A stretch of 64,000 nt of DNA, taken from the NCBI RefSeq assembly GCF_010122465.1, contig NZ_WLZY01000005.1, positions 154,901 through 218,900 of the forward strand. Direction: 5' to 3'. Positions 25,876-34,556 of the stretch are shown piece after piece (the first letter of the stretch is position 1; each line of letters opens with the position of its first letter). Position numbers and translations under genes: made by a program. Under the pieces are notes generated by a model that saw nothing but the letters and a program-made list of their open reading frames with translations, was not told the origin of the DNA and made no database searches. Source of the DNA: Phytoactinopolyspora mesophila (GTDB taxonomy: Bacteria; Actinomycetota; Actinomycetes; Jiangellales; Jiangellaceae).

Positions 25876-26859
25876 ATGAGCTGGCTTGTGACAGGGGGCG
25901 CCGGGTATATCGGTGCGCACGTGGTGGCCAGTATGGTCACGGCGGAGATGGACGTCGTCATCGTGGACGACCTTTCGACGGGCGACTCTTCGCGGGTAGC
26001 CACCGGCGTTCCGGTGGTCAACGTGAGCTTGTTGGATCAGGCCGCGGTGCGGCAGATCTTCACCGCATACAACATCACCGGCGTCATCCATCTCGCGGCG
26101 AAGAAGCGTGTGGACGAGTCCTTGCGGCAGCCGTCGGTCTATTTCCGGGAGAACGTCGAAGCGCTGCGCATCCTGCTCGACGAGTGTGCCCGGGCGGGTG
26201 TGCGGAACTTCCTCTTCTCCTCCAGCGCCGCGGTGTATGGCAATCCCGGATCGACGGTGGTGGACGAAGACGTCATGTGCCTGCCGACCACTCCGTACGG
26301 GCAGACGAAGCTGGCCGGGGAGTGGCTGGTGCATGGCGTGGGTGCGGCATGTGGCATGCGCACCACGGCGTTGCGGTACTTCAATGTCGCCGGCGCTGCC
26401 TCGCCGGGACTGGCCGATACCTATCTGGCGAACTTGGTGCCGATTGTGCTCGACGCTGTCATGCGGGGACGACCGGCGCGCATCTTCGGTGACGACTATC
26501 CGACGGCCGACGGCACCTGCGTGCGCGACTACATCCACGTCGCCGACGTCGCCGACGCGCACATCGCCGCCGCTCAGGCGCTCGAGAACGGTGACCTCTC
26601 GTCCGGTCGTGCGCTGAATATCGGTACCGGACGTGGTGTGTCGGTACGGGAGGTCGTCGAGGTGGCGATGTCGATCACCGGGAGCGACGTGGCACCCGTG
26701 GTCGAGCCGCGCCGTGCGGGAGACTCACCGGCCGTCGTGGCGGCTGTGGAGCGGGCTCACCGCGAGCTCCAATGGAAGGCAGTCCGTACACTCGACGACA
26801 TGATCGCCTCCGCGTGGGAAGCCTGCTTGCGGGTACCGGACAGGGTCTTGACTTCCTGA
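25876..26859 (+). CDS. galE: UDP-glucose 4-epimerase
   Basis: It interconverts UDP-glucose and UDP-galactose using bound NAD. The 327-residue extended SDR has TGGAGYIG (6-13), FSSSAAVYG with Ser117, and the YxxxK pair Tyr141/Lys145 in TPYGQTKLAGE. The GalE-specific blocks VIHLAAKKRVDES and LRYFNVAGA are present. It is the last gene of the plus-strand polysaccharide run and is followed by a hairpin terminator shared with gmd. Confidence 0.9.
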   Translation: MSWLVTGGAGYIGAHVVASMVTAEMDVVIVDDLSTGDSSRVATGVPVVNVSLLDQAAVRQIFTAYNITGVIHLAAKKRVDESLRQPSVYFRENVEALRILLDECARAGVRNFLFSSSAAVYGNPGSTVVDEDVMCLPTTPYGQTKLAGEWLVHGVGAACGMRTTALRYFNVAGAASPGLADTYLANLVPIVLDAVMRGRPARIFGDDYPTADGTCVRDYIHVADVADAHIAAAQALENGDLSSGRALNIGTGRGVSVREVVEVAMSITGSDVAPVVEPRRAGDSPAVVAAVERAHRELQWKAVRTLDDMIASAWEACLRVPDRVLTS

Positions 26860-26890
26860 GCCTTTACGCCGCCGTCCACAAGACGTCGAA

Positions 26891-26921
26891 GGGCCGGCCC
26901 GCCCGGGGCGGCGGCCGGCTC
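26891..26921. terminator. GC-rich hairpin between convergent galE and gmd
   Basis: GCCGGCC (26893-26899) pairs with GGCCGGC (26913-26919), with an inner CGCCC/GGGCG arm. It lies in the 78-base gap between two convergent genes and could work in both directions. No T-run is seen, which is usual in high-GC actinomycetes. Confidence 0.5.
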
Positions 26922-26937
26922 GCCCTGAACGCCGTTC

Positions 26938-27951
26938 TCAGCGGTCGACACGTACCGTGCGGCCGTTCAGCTCGTCGTCCAGGGCGGATATGTCTGCCTC
27001 CGTCATGATCCGGGCGAGTTCGTCGAACATGACTGTCGGCTTCCAGCCCAGCACCTGCTCGGCCTTCGACGGGTCGCCGATCAACGCGTCCACCTCGGCC
27101 GGGCGCTCGTAGCGAGCGTCGTAGGCGACATACTCGCGCCAGTCGAGACCCACGGCCGAGAACGCCGCTTCGCAGAATTCGCGCACCGTGTGGGCCTCGC
27201 CGGTGGCCACCACGTAGTCGTCGGGCTCGTCTTGCTGGAGCATCCTCCACATCGCGTCGACGTACTCCGGTGCGTAGCCCCAGTCGCGGACCGCGTCCAG
27301 ATTGCCCAAGTAGAGCTTTTCCTGCAGGCCGGCCTTGATCCGGGCCACGGCACGGGTGATCTTGCGGGTGACGAACGTCTCGCCACGACGAGGGCTCTCA
27401 TGGTTGAACAGGACCCCGTTGACGGCGTACATGCCGTACGCCTCGCGGTAGTTCACTGTCGTCCAGTAGCCGAAGACCTTGGCGCAGCCGTAAGGGCTGC
27501 GGGGGTGAAAACGGGTCTGCTCGTTCTGCGGCGGCGGTGCGGAGCCGAACATCTCCGACGACGACGCCTGGTAGATCCGGGTCGCCACGCCACTGGCCCG
27601 GACGGCTTCGAGCAGTCGCAGTGGTCCGGTGCCGGTGATATCGGCGGTGTACAACGGCGCGTCGAACGACACCCGGACGTGCGACTGCGCACCGAGGTTG
27701 TAGATCTCATCCGGCTGGATGTCACGGAGCAAATTGACCAGCGCGACACCGTCGGACAGATCCGCATGGTGCAGAGTAAGCCGCCGGTCCGGATCGTGTG
27801 GTTCCTCGTATATGTGATCGATGCGGTCGGTATTGAAACTGGACGATCTGCGGATCAAACCGTGGACCTGGTAGCCCTTTTCCAGCAGCAATTCGGCTAG
27901 ATATGAGCCGTCCTGCCCGGTGATACCAGTGATGACAGCATTCTTCGCCAT
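26938..27951 (-). CDS. gmd: GDP-mannose 4,6-dehydratase
   Basis: It makes GDP-4-keto-6-deoxymannose, the first committed step to GDP-L-fucose. I chose the ATG at 27951 ([20 protein letters not shown]), giving 337 residues; the frame continues upstream through a repeat-containing leader. The cofactor motif [10 protein letters not shown] (9-18) and the catalytic set Ser132, Glu133, Tyr154 and Lys158 (SSSEMFG, YGCAK) match the family. [12 protein letters not shown] is also conserved. It is divergent from fcl, the next pathway enzyme, with 109 bases between the starts. Confidence 0.95.
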   Translation of the reverse strand: MAKNAVITGITGQDGSYLAELLLEKGYQVHGLIRRSSSFNTDRIDHIYEEPHDPDRRLTLHHADLSDGVALVNLLRDIQPDEIYNLGAQSHVRVSFDAPLYTADITGTGPLRLLEAVRASGVATRIYQASSSEMFGSAPPPQNEQTRFHPRSPYGCAKVFGYWTTVNYREAYGMYAVNGVLFNHESPRRGETFVTRKITRAVARIKAGLQEKLYLGNLDAVRDWGYAPEYVDAMWRMLQQDEPDDYVVATGEAHTVREFCEAAFSAVGLDWREYVAYDARYERPAEVDALIGDPSKAEQVLGWKPTVMFDELARIMTEADISALDDELNGRTVRVDR

Positions 27952-27959
27952 CGCGCAAG

Positions 27960-27990
27960 CCCCCCTGCTCAGGCGACGCAAGCCCCCTTG
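27960..27990 (-). promoter_or_regulatory. Double poly-G leader of gmd
   Basis: Read on the minus strand, a six-G run (27960-27965) sits eight bases before the start, and a second run about 20 bases further upstream is the loop of a perfect hairpin, CGCAAG-GGGG-CTTGCG. The two copies share the direct repeat GGGGGCTTGCG. Confidence 0.5.
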
Positions 27991-28060
27991 CGCCCATTGT
28001 GGGTACTTTATGTCTTTCAGCTGCATACGTAAAGCCGAAGTCGTGCGACAATGAGGCGCC

Positions 28061-29032
<972 letters not shown>

Positions 29033-29548
29033 ATGCCGGCCGGCGTGCGGCGACCTCGTCCACGAGCTTGGCGAGCCGCGCCGCGGTGTCGGCGGCGGGT
29101 GACGGATCAGGCGGGCGGCGAACCGATTCGGGCTTCTCGAAGGCCGCGTCCAGGGCGGCGTGCAGATCCTGCTCCGACTCGGCCAGGATCACCTGATCGT
29201 CCTTGGCAAGCCGGCGGCAGAACGCCACCTGGTGGTCGTCCACCACCTCGTCCAGCGCGGCCAGTCGGGGCACCACGATGGGGATGAAACCGCAACCGCG
29301 GCTGTCGAGGATCGAGCCCGGCCCACCCTGAGTGAGGACCACCGTCGACGACGTCATGTGCTCGAGGAGCTGGTCGCGGCTGACGATTCCGAGTGCCTGA
29401 GCGCCTAGGGGTGCCCGCGAGGCGCCCTCCTGATAAAGGCATCGGACCGCGTCGCCCTGATTCTCCAGCCATCCCTGCACCCATTCGGCGAGCCGGTCGA
29501 ACCGGTGGTGGTCGGTGCCGACGGTGACGAACAGCGTCGGCCGGGCGT

Positions 29549-29998
29549 TCACAGCGTCCGTCCCACGACGACTCCCTCTGGGTACATGGCCCGCTGTTCC
29601 TCCCACTGCAGGCAGAACGCATCGGCCAGCGGGTAGCAGAGCCGGCCGGTCAAGGTGGGCTGTTCGATGCGGTCGAACACCTCCAGGTAGACCGTGCGGA
29701 TGCGCAGCAGCCGCGCGACGACGAAGAATGGCAGTGCCACTCCGGCGCCGGTGGAGACCACGACATCAGGGCGATGCCGAAGCAGCGTGACGATGGCCAA
29801 TCCGAGGTTACGGACGGCATTGCCGATGTGCCGGGTTGTCGGATGGTAAGCCCACGTGACGTCTTCGTCGGCCAGCGCACCTAGGGCGTCCGGTTTGCGG
29901 AACGTCACCCAGCGCCGCTCGTGGGCCTGCCACCAATCCCGCAGCGCCACTAGTTGGGCGAGGTGCCCGCCGGTCGAGGCGATCAGCAGTAGCTTCAC
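29549..29998 (-). CDS. Alg14-like membrane subunit of split glycosyltransferase
   Basis: A 149-residue protein matching the N-terminal half of MurG-like enzymes. MKLLLIASTGGHLAQLVAL is the acceptor-side start, and DVVVSTGAGVALPFFVVARLL plus RTVYLEVFDRIEQPTLTGRL are conserved in Alg14/EpsE-type anchors. The N-terminal segment and the FFVVARLL region probably bind the membrane and recruit the Alg13-like partner encoded next. It follows the chain-length gene by only three bases. Confidence 0.86.
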   Translation of the reverse strand: MKLLLIASTGGHLAQLVALRDWWQAHERRWVTFRKPDALGALADEDVTWAYHPTTRHIGNAVRNLGLAIVTLLRHRPDVVVSTGAGVALPFFVVARLLRIRTVYLEVFDRIEQPTLTGRLCYPLADAFCLQWEEQRAMYPEGVVVGRTL

Positions 29999-30001
29999 CG
30001 G

Positions 30002-31399
30002 TCAGCGCCCGGGGCGGATGGTTGCCGGCCAGCCGGTGGAACGTTCTGCTGCGTCGCCGGGTACGGGGCGCCGGGCGTGCATGCCGTCGCTGCCCGCTTT
30101 CGGCCCGGAGAATTCACGAGCTGACGTACGACGTTCGGCGGGAAGCAGGATTCCGAGGTCGATCTCCCGCTCGGCGACGGCGAGCTGACCGACGAACTCT
30201 TGGACGGGTTTCCTCCGGCTGCGCTTCGTGGCCGCGACCATGATCGCGTGGCAGCGCCGGGCCAGCGCGATCCGGCGCGTCCGGCTGGTGATCATGGTGA
30301 GGTCGAGGACGACGAGGTCGTCGCTCGCCCAATCCGACAGCACATCGGCGGAACCGGGCCAGCCGGCGTCGACGGCTGACATGTCCATCCGATCGGAATC
30401 GATCAAACGGGCCCGCATCCGGTGGCTATGTGCGACTTCGACCAGGCAGGTGGCAGCTTCGTAAACCTGGCCGTCGGCCGGGCCGGCCAACGCGACCAGT
30501 ACGGGCCCGTCGGTGCCGGACCGGGGATGCAAACGGGTCAGCTCCAGCAGTGCGTGCCGATACGGCTCATCGCGATCGGATTCGACCGTTCCGTCGATGA
30601 CCAAGCTGCCGCCGAGCAGATCTCGCAGCCGTGCCGCGTGTGTTATCCGCCGGTCGTGACGGTCGCGGAACAGGGCGAGCGCGATGCCCGCCAGTAAACC
30701 ACCCACCAGGCCCCCGATGAGCGTCACCGGCAGCCCGGGCGAAGACGGCGAACCGGGAGCGGTGGCCGACTCGATGATCCGGCCGGGATTGAGGGCCACG
30801 GTCACCAGGCTGCTCTGCTGCTGGCGTAATTCGATGATCTGCTGCTGGACGGCAACGGCGGTCAGCGACTCCGAGGCGTCGTCGTCCTGCTGCTCGATGA
30901 GCTCGTTGATGCGATCTTCGAGGGCGCTGATGAGGCGTTCCGCGAGCTCGTCGGCGCCCGCGACGCGAGAGTCGAGGTAGGCGGCGGCGAAGGCGTTGGC
31001 GCCCGCGGCGGCCCTGGCCCCGGTGTTGGCCGTGAAGGCGATCTGCAGGATCTGAGAGTCCGACGGCGAGGTCACCGACACCCGGGTGGTGAGCTCCCGC
31101 GGCGTGTACCTGGTGCTGCCGAGCAGTTCCGCGGCCGCCGTGGCCACTTCGGTGGAGCGCACGACCTGTTGCTCGGTATTCATATTGAGCTGCTGCGGAG
31201 CGGACGTGCCACCGAACGGGTTGGGTGTGATGGGGGAGACCGAGACGATGGCAGTGGCTGTGTACTCATCCGGCCAGAGGGAGCTCAGCCCGGCTGCGCC
31301 CATGAGGGCAACCAGAACTGAGGCGACGACTACCCGCCATCGCCGCCGGATGGTTTCGCCCACCTCTGTCAAACGCATAGGCGGTTGAGAAGGCGCCAT
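30002..31399 (-). CDS. Polysaccharide chain-length protein with degenerate tyrosine-kinase-like domain
   Basis: A 465-residue Wzz/Wzc-type co-polymerase. Residue about 20-38 and 213-234 are the two membrane helices enclosing an external coiled-coil loop (ELAERLISALEDRINELIEQQ). After the second helix lies a cytoplasmic domain shaped like a bacterial tyrosine kinase: RLIDSD resembles Walker A' and DDLVVLDLTM resembles Walker B. Where Walker A should be, the sequence is AGPADGQVYEAAT, lacking the Lys-Ser/Thr, and the C-terminus has no tyrosine cluster. It is therefore probably not an active kinase. I chose the ATG at 31399, behind a six-G run. It heads an operon with the Alg14/Alg13-like pair. 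Confidence 0.82.
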   Translation of the reverse strand: MAPSQPPMRLTEVGETIRRRWRVVVASVLVALMGAAGLSSLWPDEYTATAIVSVSPITPNPFGGTSAPQQLNMNTEQQVVRSTEVATAAAELLGSTRYTPRELTTRVSVTSPSDSQILQIAFTANTGARAAAGANAFAAAYLDSRVAGADELAERLISALEDRINELIEQQDDDASESLTAVAVQQQIIELRQQQSSLVTVALNPGRIIESATAPGSPSSPGLPVTLIGGLVGGLLAGIALALFRDRHDRRITHAARLRDLLGGSLVIDGTVESDRDEPYRHALLELTRLHPRSGTDGPVLVALAGPADGQVYEAATCLVEVAHSHRMRARLIDSDRMDMSAVDAGWPGSADVLSDWASDDLVVLDLTMITSRTRRIALARRCHAIMVAATKRSRRKPVQEFVGQLAVAEREIDLGILLPAERRTSAREFSGPKAGSDGMHARRPVPGDAAERSTGWPATIRPGR

Positions 31400-31409
31400 G
31401 AGCCCGAAG

Positions 31410-31415
31410 CCCCCC
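31410..31415 (-). promoter_or_regulatory. Poly-G leader (six G)
   Basis: On the minus strand, GCAGGGGGGCTT precedes the start at 31399 by ten bases; the same 12 bases occur before gmd. Confidence 0.5.
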
Positions 31416-31503
31416 TGCTGAGTCAGAGCACCGTGTGTACCTAGGAGTCTAAATGGTCGCACATTTGTCGAGAAACGGTCAGTTCAGCGCCGGACCCACC
31501 TTC

Positions 31504-31597
31504 CCTAGATGATCATGTTTGGTGGGTTTTCCCTTGCGCCACCATGACTGCAGCCCTGTTGAGGCGCGAGGAAACCCACCAAACATGATCATCTAGG
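31504..31597. repeat. Long inverted repeat with nested hairpin (IR1)
   Basis: Arms of 26 bases (31504-31529 and 31572-31597) are perfect complements, beginning CCTAGATGATCATG. Inside, TTGCGCC and GGCGCGA form a second stem. The right arm holds the stop codon of the APS kinase gene. It may terminate that gene and insulate the polysaccharide operon downstream on the same strand. Confidence 0.85.
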
Positions 31598-32885
31598 TGG
31601 GGTGGGGAGGGAGCCAGCCGCCTTCGGTCAGCAGGCCGAGAACGGCGTCGCGGGCCTCGTCGACGCTCACGTGGGTGGTGTCGAGGACGAGATCGGCGTC
31701 GCGTGGTGTCTCGTACGGGCTGGAGATGCCGGTGAAGTCAGGGAGCTCGCCCGCCCGCGCCCTCGCATAGAGACCTTTGCGATCCCGTCGTTCACATTCT
31801 TCGACCGGCGTCGCGACATGAATCAAGACGAAGTCCCCGGTCGCTGACACCATCTGCCGTACCCGCGCGCGGGTCGCGGCGAACGGCGCGATCGGTGCGC
31901 AGACGACGAGCCCGCCGTGACGGGCGATCTCGGCCGCCACGAAGCCGATGCGCTCCACGTTGCGGTCCCGGTCAGCTCGCGAGAACCCCAGTCCCGCGGA
32001 GAGATTGCGACGGACCAGATCGCCGTCGAGCAACGTGACCGTACGGTCGGTGGTTTCGTTCAGGCGGTCGACGACGGCCCGGGCGACAGTGGACTTCCCC
32101 GAGCCGGACAGCCCGGTGAAGAACACCACCAGCCCGCGTTCATGCCGCGGTGGCCGCCAGCGCCGCCACGCTTCGAGACTGGGAGCCGGCCACTCGGCCG
32201 CAGGTAGCTGGCCGCCGCCGTCGAGGCCTTCCTGTAAGGCGGCATGATCGGCCCGCAGAGCCGGCCGCACCAAATCGGCGCCGAACGATTCGGCTATCGC
32301 GACAGCCAGTGCGTCGTCGCGGTGATCGCCGTAGTGCGGTGCGGGAACCAGGACGACGTCGGCCACTTGTCCGGTGTCGCGCAGCTCTTCGCGCAGGGTG
32401 AGCACGGCGCGAATGGTGACGGCTGTCTCGGGGCCCGGACGTTCCCGTGGGCCGTCGAGCACGATGAACAGCAGCGGGCGATCGGTGCCGGCGGCTCGCA
32501 GGGTATACGTGTCCGGGGGGTCGTGGCTGACGATCGCCGACCAGCCGTCGAAACGTGTCTTGCCGGGATGCGCCCGCAAGGACGAATGCGGCCCGCGTGG
32601 CTCGTCGGCGTCCCCGGTGCCCACCGTTCCCCTGACCGCCACGGTTCCGTGGTCATCACCGGTGGCCTCGGCTGTGCTGCCGTGGATGTCCAGGGTGCCG
32701 GCAGGGGCGCCTTCGCGGTCGGTCACCACGAGCCGGCCTGCTGCGCGGGCCTTCGAACCGATGTCTGCCGGCACGTTGATCGAGATCTCGGCCGGGCCGA
32801 TGCCCAGCCGAGCCAGTTCCACTTCAGCCAGCGTCACAGCGTCAGGTGTGAAACGGGGTGGCTGTGGCGACGGCGAATGGGTCAC
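31593..32885 (-). CDS. cysC: APS kinase with N-terminal degenerate ATP-sulfurylase-like domain
   Basis: A 430-residue fusion. Residues about 250-430 are a complete APS kinase: Walker A GLSGSGKS (258-265), LLDGD (285-289), RNVERIGFVAAE, and KGLYARARAGELPDFTGISSPYE. It would make PAPS from APS. Residues 1-240 resemble ATP sulfurylase: a PUA-like start (RLVVTDREGAPAGTLDI) and a later part parallel to the catalytic fold (VVLVPAPHYGDHRDDALAVAIAESFGA). The catalytic QxRNxxH and GRDH motifs are absent, so this half is probably inactive and perhaps regulatory. It starts at GTG. The active ATP sulfurylase is CysDN, 25 kb away. Confidence 0.85.
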   Translation of the reverse strand: MTHSPSPQPPRFTPDAVTLAEVELARLGIGPAEISINVPADIGSKARAAGRLVVTDREGAPAGTLDIHGSTAEATGDDHGTVAVRGTVGTGDADEPRGPHSSLRAHPGKTRFDGWSAIVSHDPPDTYTLRAAGTDRPLLFIVLDGPRERPGPETAVTIRAVLTLREELRDTGQVADVVLVPAPHYGDHRDDALAVAIAESFGADLVRPALRADHAALQEGLDGGGQLPAAEWPAPSLEAWRRWRPPRHERGLVVFFTGLSGSGKSTVARAVVDRLNETTDRTVTLLDGDLVRRNLSAGLGFSRADRDRNVERIGFVAAEIARHGGLVVCAPIAPFAATRARVRQMVSATGDFVLIHVATPVEECERRDRKGLYARARAGELPDFTGISSPYETPRDADLVLDTTHVSVDEARDAVLGLLTEGGWLPPHPT

Positions 32886-32909
32886 GACGTCAGCCTAGTG
32901 TCCGGCATG

Positions 32910-33563
32910 TCACGCCACCGAGGCGATGGCCTCGACGATCGGGGTGTCGCCGGAGACCAGTTCCAGAGTCGAACCGGCGGTTCGCGGCTCGTGTAGCAGC
33001 CCGAGCACGACGCTCGCGACGTCGTCTCGGGGGACAGCGCCGCGTTCTACCGAGGGGTCGAGCCGGACCAGCCCGGTACCTGGATCGTTGGTGAGCCGGC
33101 CGGGGCGCAGGATGGTCCAGTCCAGAGTGCGGGCGCGCAGGTCTTCCTCGCTTGCCCCCTTGGCGCGCAGATAGGCGGCGAAGACATCGTCGGTGCCAGC
33201 CGGTGGTTCGGCGCCGGCTCCCATGCTGGAAATCATGATGTAGCGGCGGACGCGGGCGCGCTCGGCGGCGTCCGCCAGCAGCGCGGCTGCGGCGCGATCC
33301 ACCGTGTCCTTGCGTTCAGCGCCGCTGCCCGGCCCGGCGCCGGCCGCGAACACCACGGCGTCAACGCTGTGCAGCTCGGAGGCGAGATCGGCAGCCGTCG
33401 CGTACTCGAGGTCGAGAACGACGGCCGTGGCCCCTACGTCGGCCAGGTCCGCCGCATGGTCTGGGTTGCGTACGAGGCCGATCGCTTCGTCGCCTTGGAG
33501 CGTGAGCAGCCGTTCGAGCCGCAGCGCTATCTGACCGTGTCCACCGGCAATCACAACTCGCAT
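32910..33563 (-). CDS. NAD(P)-binding atypical SDR (NmrA-like)
   Basis: A 217-residue Rossmann protein beginning MRVVIAGGHGQIALRLERLL, with the glycine-rich loop GGHGQIA. VDAVVFAAGAGPGSG and RRYIMISSMGA follow, as in NAD(P)H-binding SDR_a5/NmrA-like proteins. The usual Tyr-xxx-Lys pair is replaced by YLRAKGASE, which keeps a Tyr and Lys in similar places. It is monocistronic or paired with the SDR upstream. I used the ATG at 33563 rather than the TTG six bases earlier. The substrate is unknown. Confidence 0.82.
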   Translation of the reverse strand: MRVVIAGGHGQIALRLERLLTLQGDEAIGLVRNPDHAADLADVGATAVVLDLEYATAADLASELHSVDAVVFAAGAGPGSGAERKDTVDRAAAALLADAAERARVRRYIMISSMGAGAEPPAGTDDVFAAYLRAKGASEEDLRARTLDWTILRPGRLTNDPGTGLVRLDPSVERGAVPRDDVASVVLGLLHEPRTAGSTLELVSGDTPIVEAIASVA

Positions 33564-33612
33564 GCGCAATACCGTATGACACCGTGGCGATCAGCGCTTC
33601 CCGGCAGAGTAC

Positions 33613-34419
33613 TCAGCGGCCGTTCCGGCGTTCGGCGTGTCCGCGCATGGCGGCCAGGAACGACGGCGCGCCCGCGAGGATCCCGCCGTCAACCCGCAAT
33701 ACGGTGCCGGTCACCCAGGCGGCGTCGTCGGAGGCCAGGTAAGCCACCGCGGCGGCGATGTCCTCCGGCTGCCCGATCCTGCCGAGCGGGTAGAGATCGC
33801 CGAGCATCTCGAGTAGTTCGGGATCGTCTCGGAACTGCTGGTGCCAGTGCCGGGTGTGAATGGTCGCGGGCGCGACGAGGTTGAACCGCACGCCGTGCCG
33901 GCCATATCGCAGTGCGAGGTTCTCGGTCAGGTTGACCAGGCCGGCCTTGGCCGCGGAGTAAGCCTCATTACCGAAGGCGGCGATGCCGTTGACCGATCCG
34001 ATCGACACCACCGACGCGCCGTCGCGCGCGGCCAGCAGCATCGGAAGCGCCGCTTTGATGCATCGCACCGCGCCGTACAGGGTTGGATCGAGCTGCCGGT
34101 ACCACTCGGCTTCGTCCATGTCCTCGAACTGGGGACCGCCGTTGATGCCGACGTTGTTCACCAGCACATCGAGACCACCGAAGCGTTCGACCACCGCTGC
34201 CATGGCGGCATCGACCGACTCGCGATCGGTGACGTCACACGGTAACGCCATGATCTGGTCTGCGCTGGTGAGCTCGTCGGCGGTTTTCTGAGCGGCTTCG
34301 GTGTCGAGGTCGGCGATCGCCACCGAAGCCCCTTCACTCGCCAGCCGAGCGGCCGTTGCCCGGCCGATCCCGTGCGCACCCCCGGTGACGAGCGCCACCC
34401 TGCCGTCGAATCGCTGCAT
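33613..34419 (-). CDS. Classical short-chain dehydrogenase
   Basis: A 268-residue oxidoreductase with TGGAHGIG (11-18), DVLVNNVGING, SIGSVNGIAAFG and the catalytic YSAAKAG. ADLDTE after the second strand suggests NAD. It lies 50 bases upstream of the NmrA-like gene on the same strand. HTRHWHQQF, in the substrate loop, is rich in aromatic and histidine residues. No pathway is evident from the neighbours. Confidence 0.88.
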   Translation of the reverse strand: MQRFDGRVALVTGGAHGIGRATAARLASEGASVAIADLDTEAAQKTADELTSADQIMALPCDVTDRESVDAAMAAVVERFGGLDVLVNNVGINGGPQFEDMDEAEWYRQLDPTLYGAVRCIKAALPMLLAARDGASVVSIGSVNGIAAFGNEAYSAAKAGLVNLTENLALRYGRHGVRFNLVAPATIHTRHWHQQFRDDPELLEMLGDLYPLGRIGQPEDIAAAVAYLASDDAAWVTGTVLRVDGGILAGAPSFLAAMRGHAERRNGR

Positions 34420-34556
34420 ACTGCATTCTCCACCTACAACTGCGCGCGTAGGATAGGACGGGTCACCCCCTCCGCGGCGCGGTTGGGGGCGAACTTGCGT
34501 GTGCGCGTGTTTCGCGCACCCGCTTCATCAGGTGTTTTCTGCGATGGAAGAGGATC

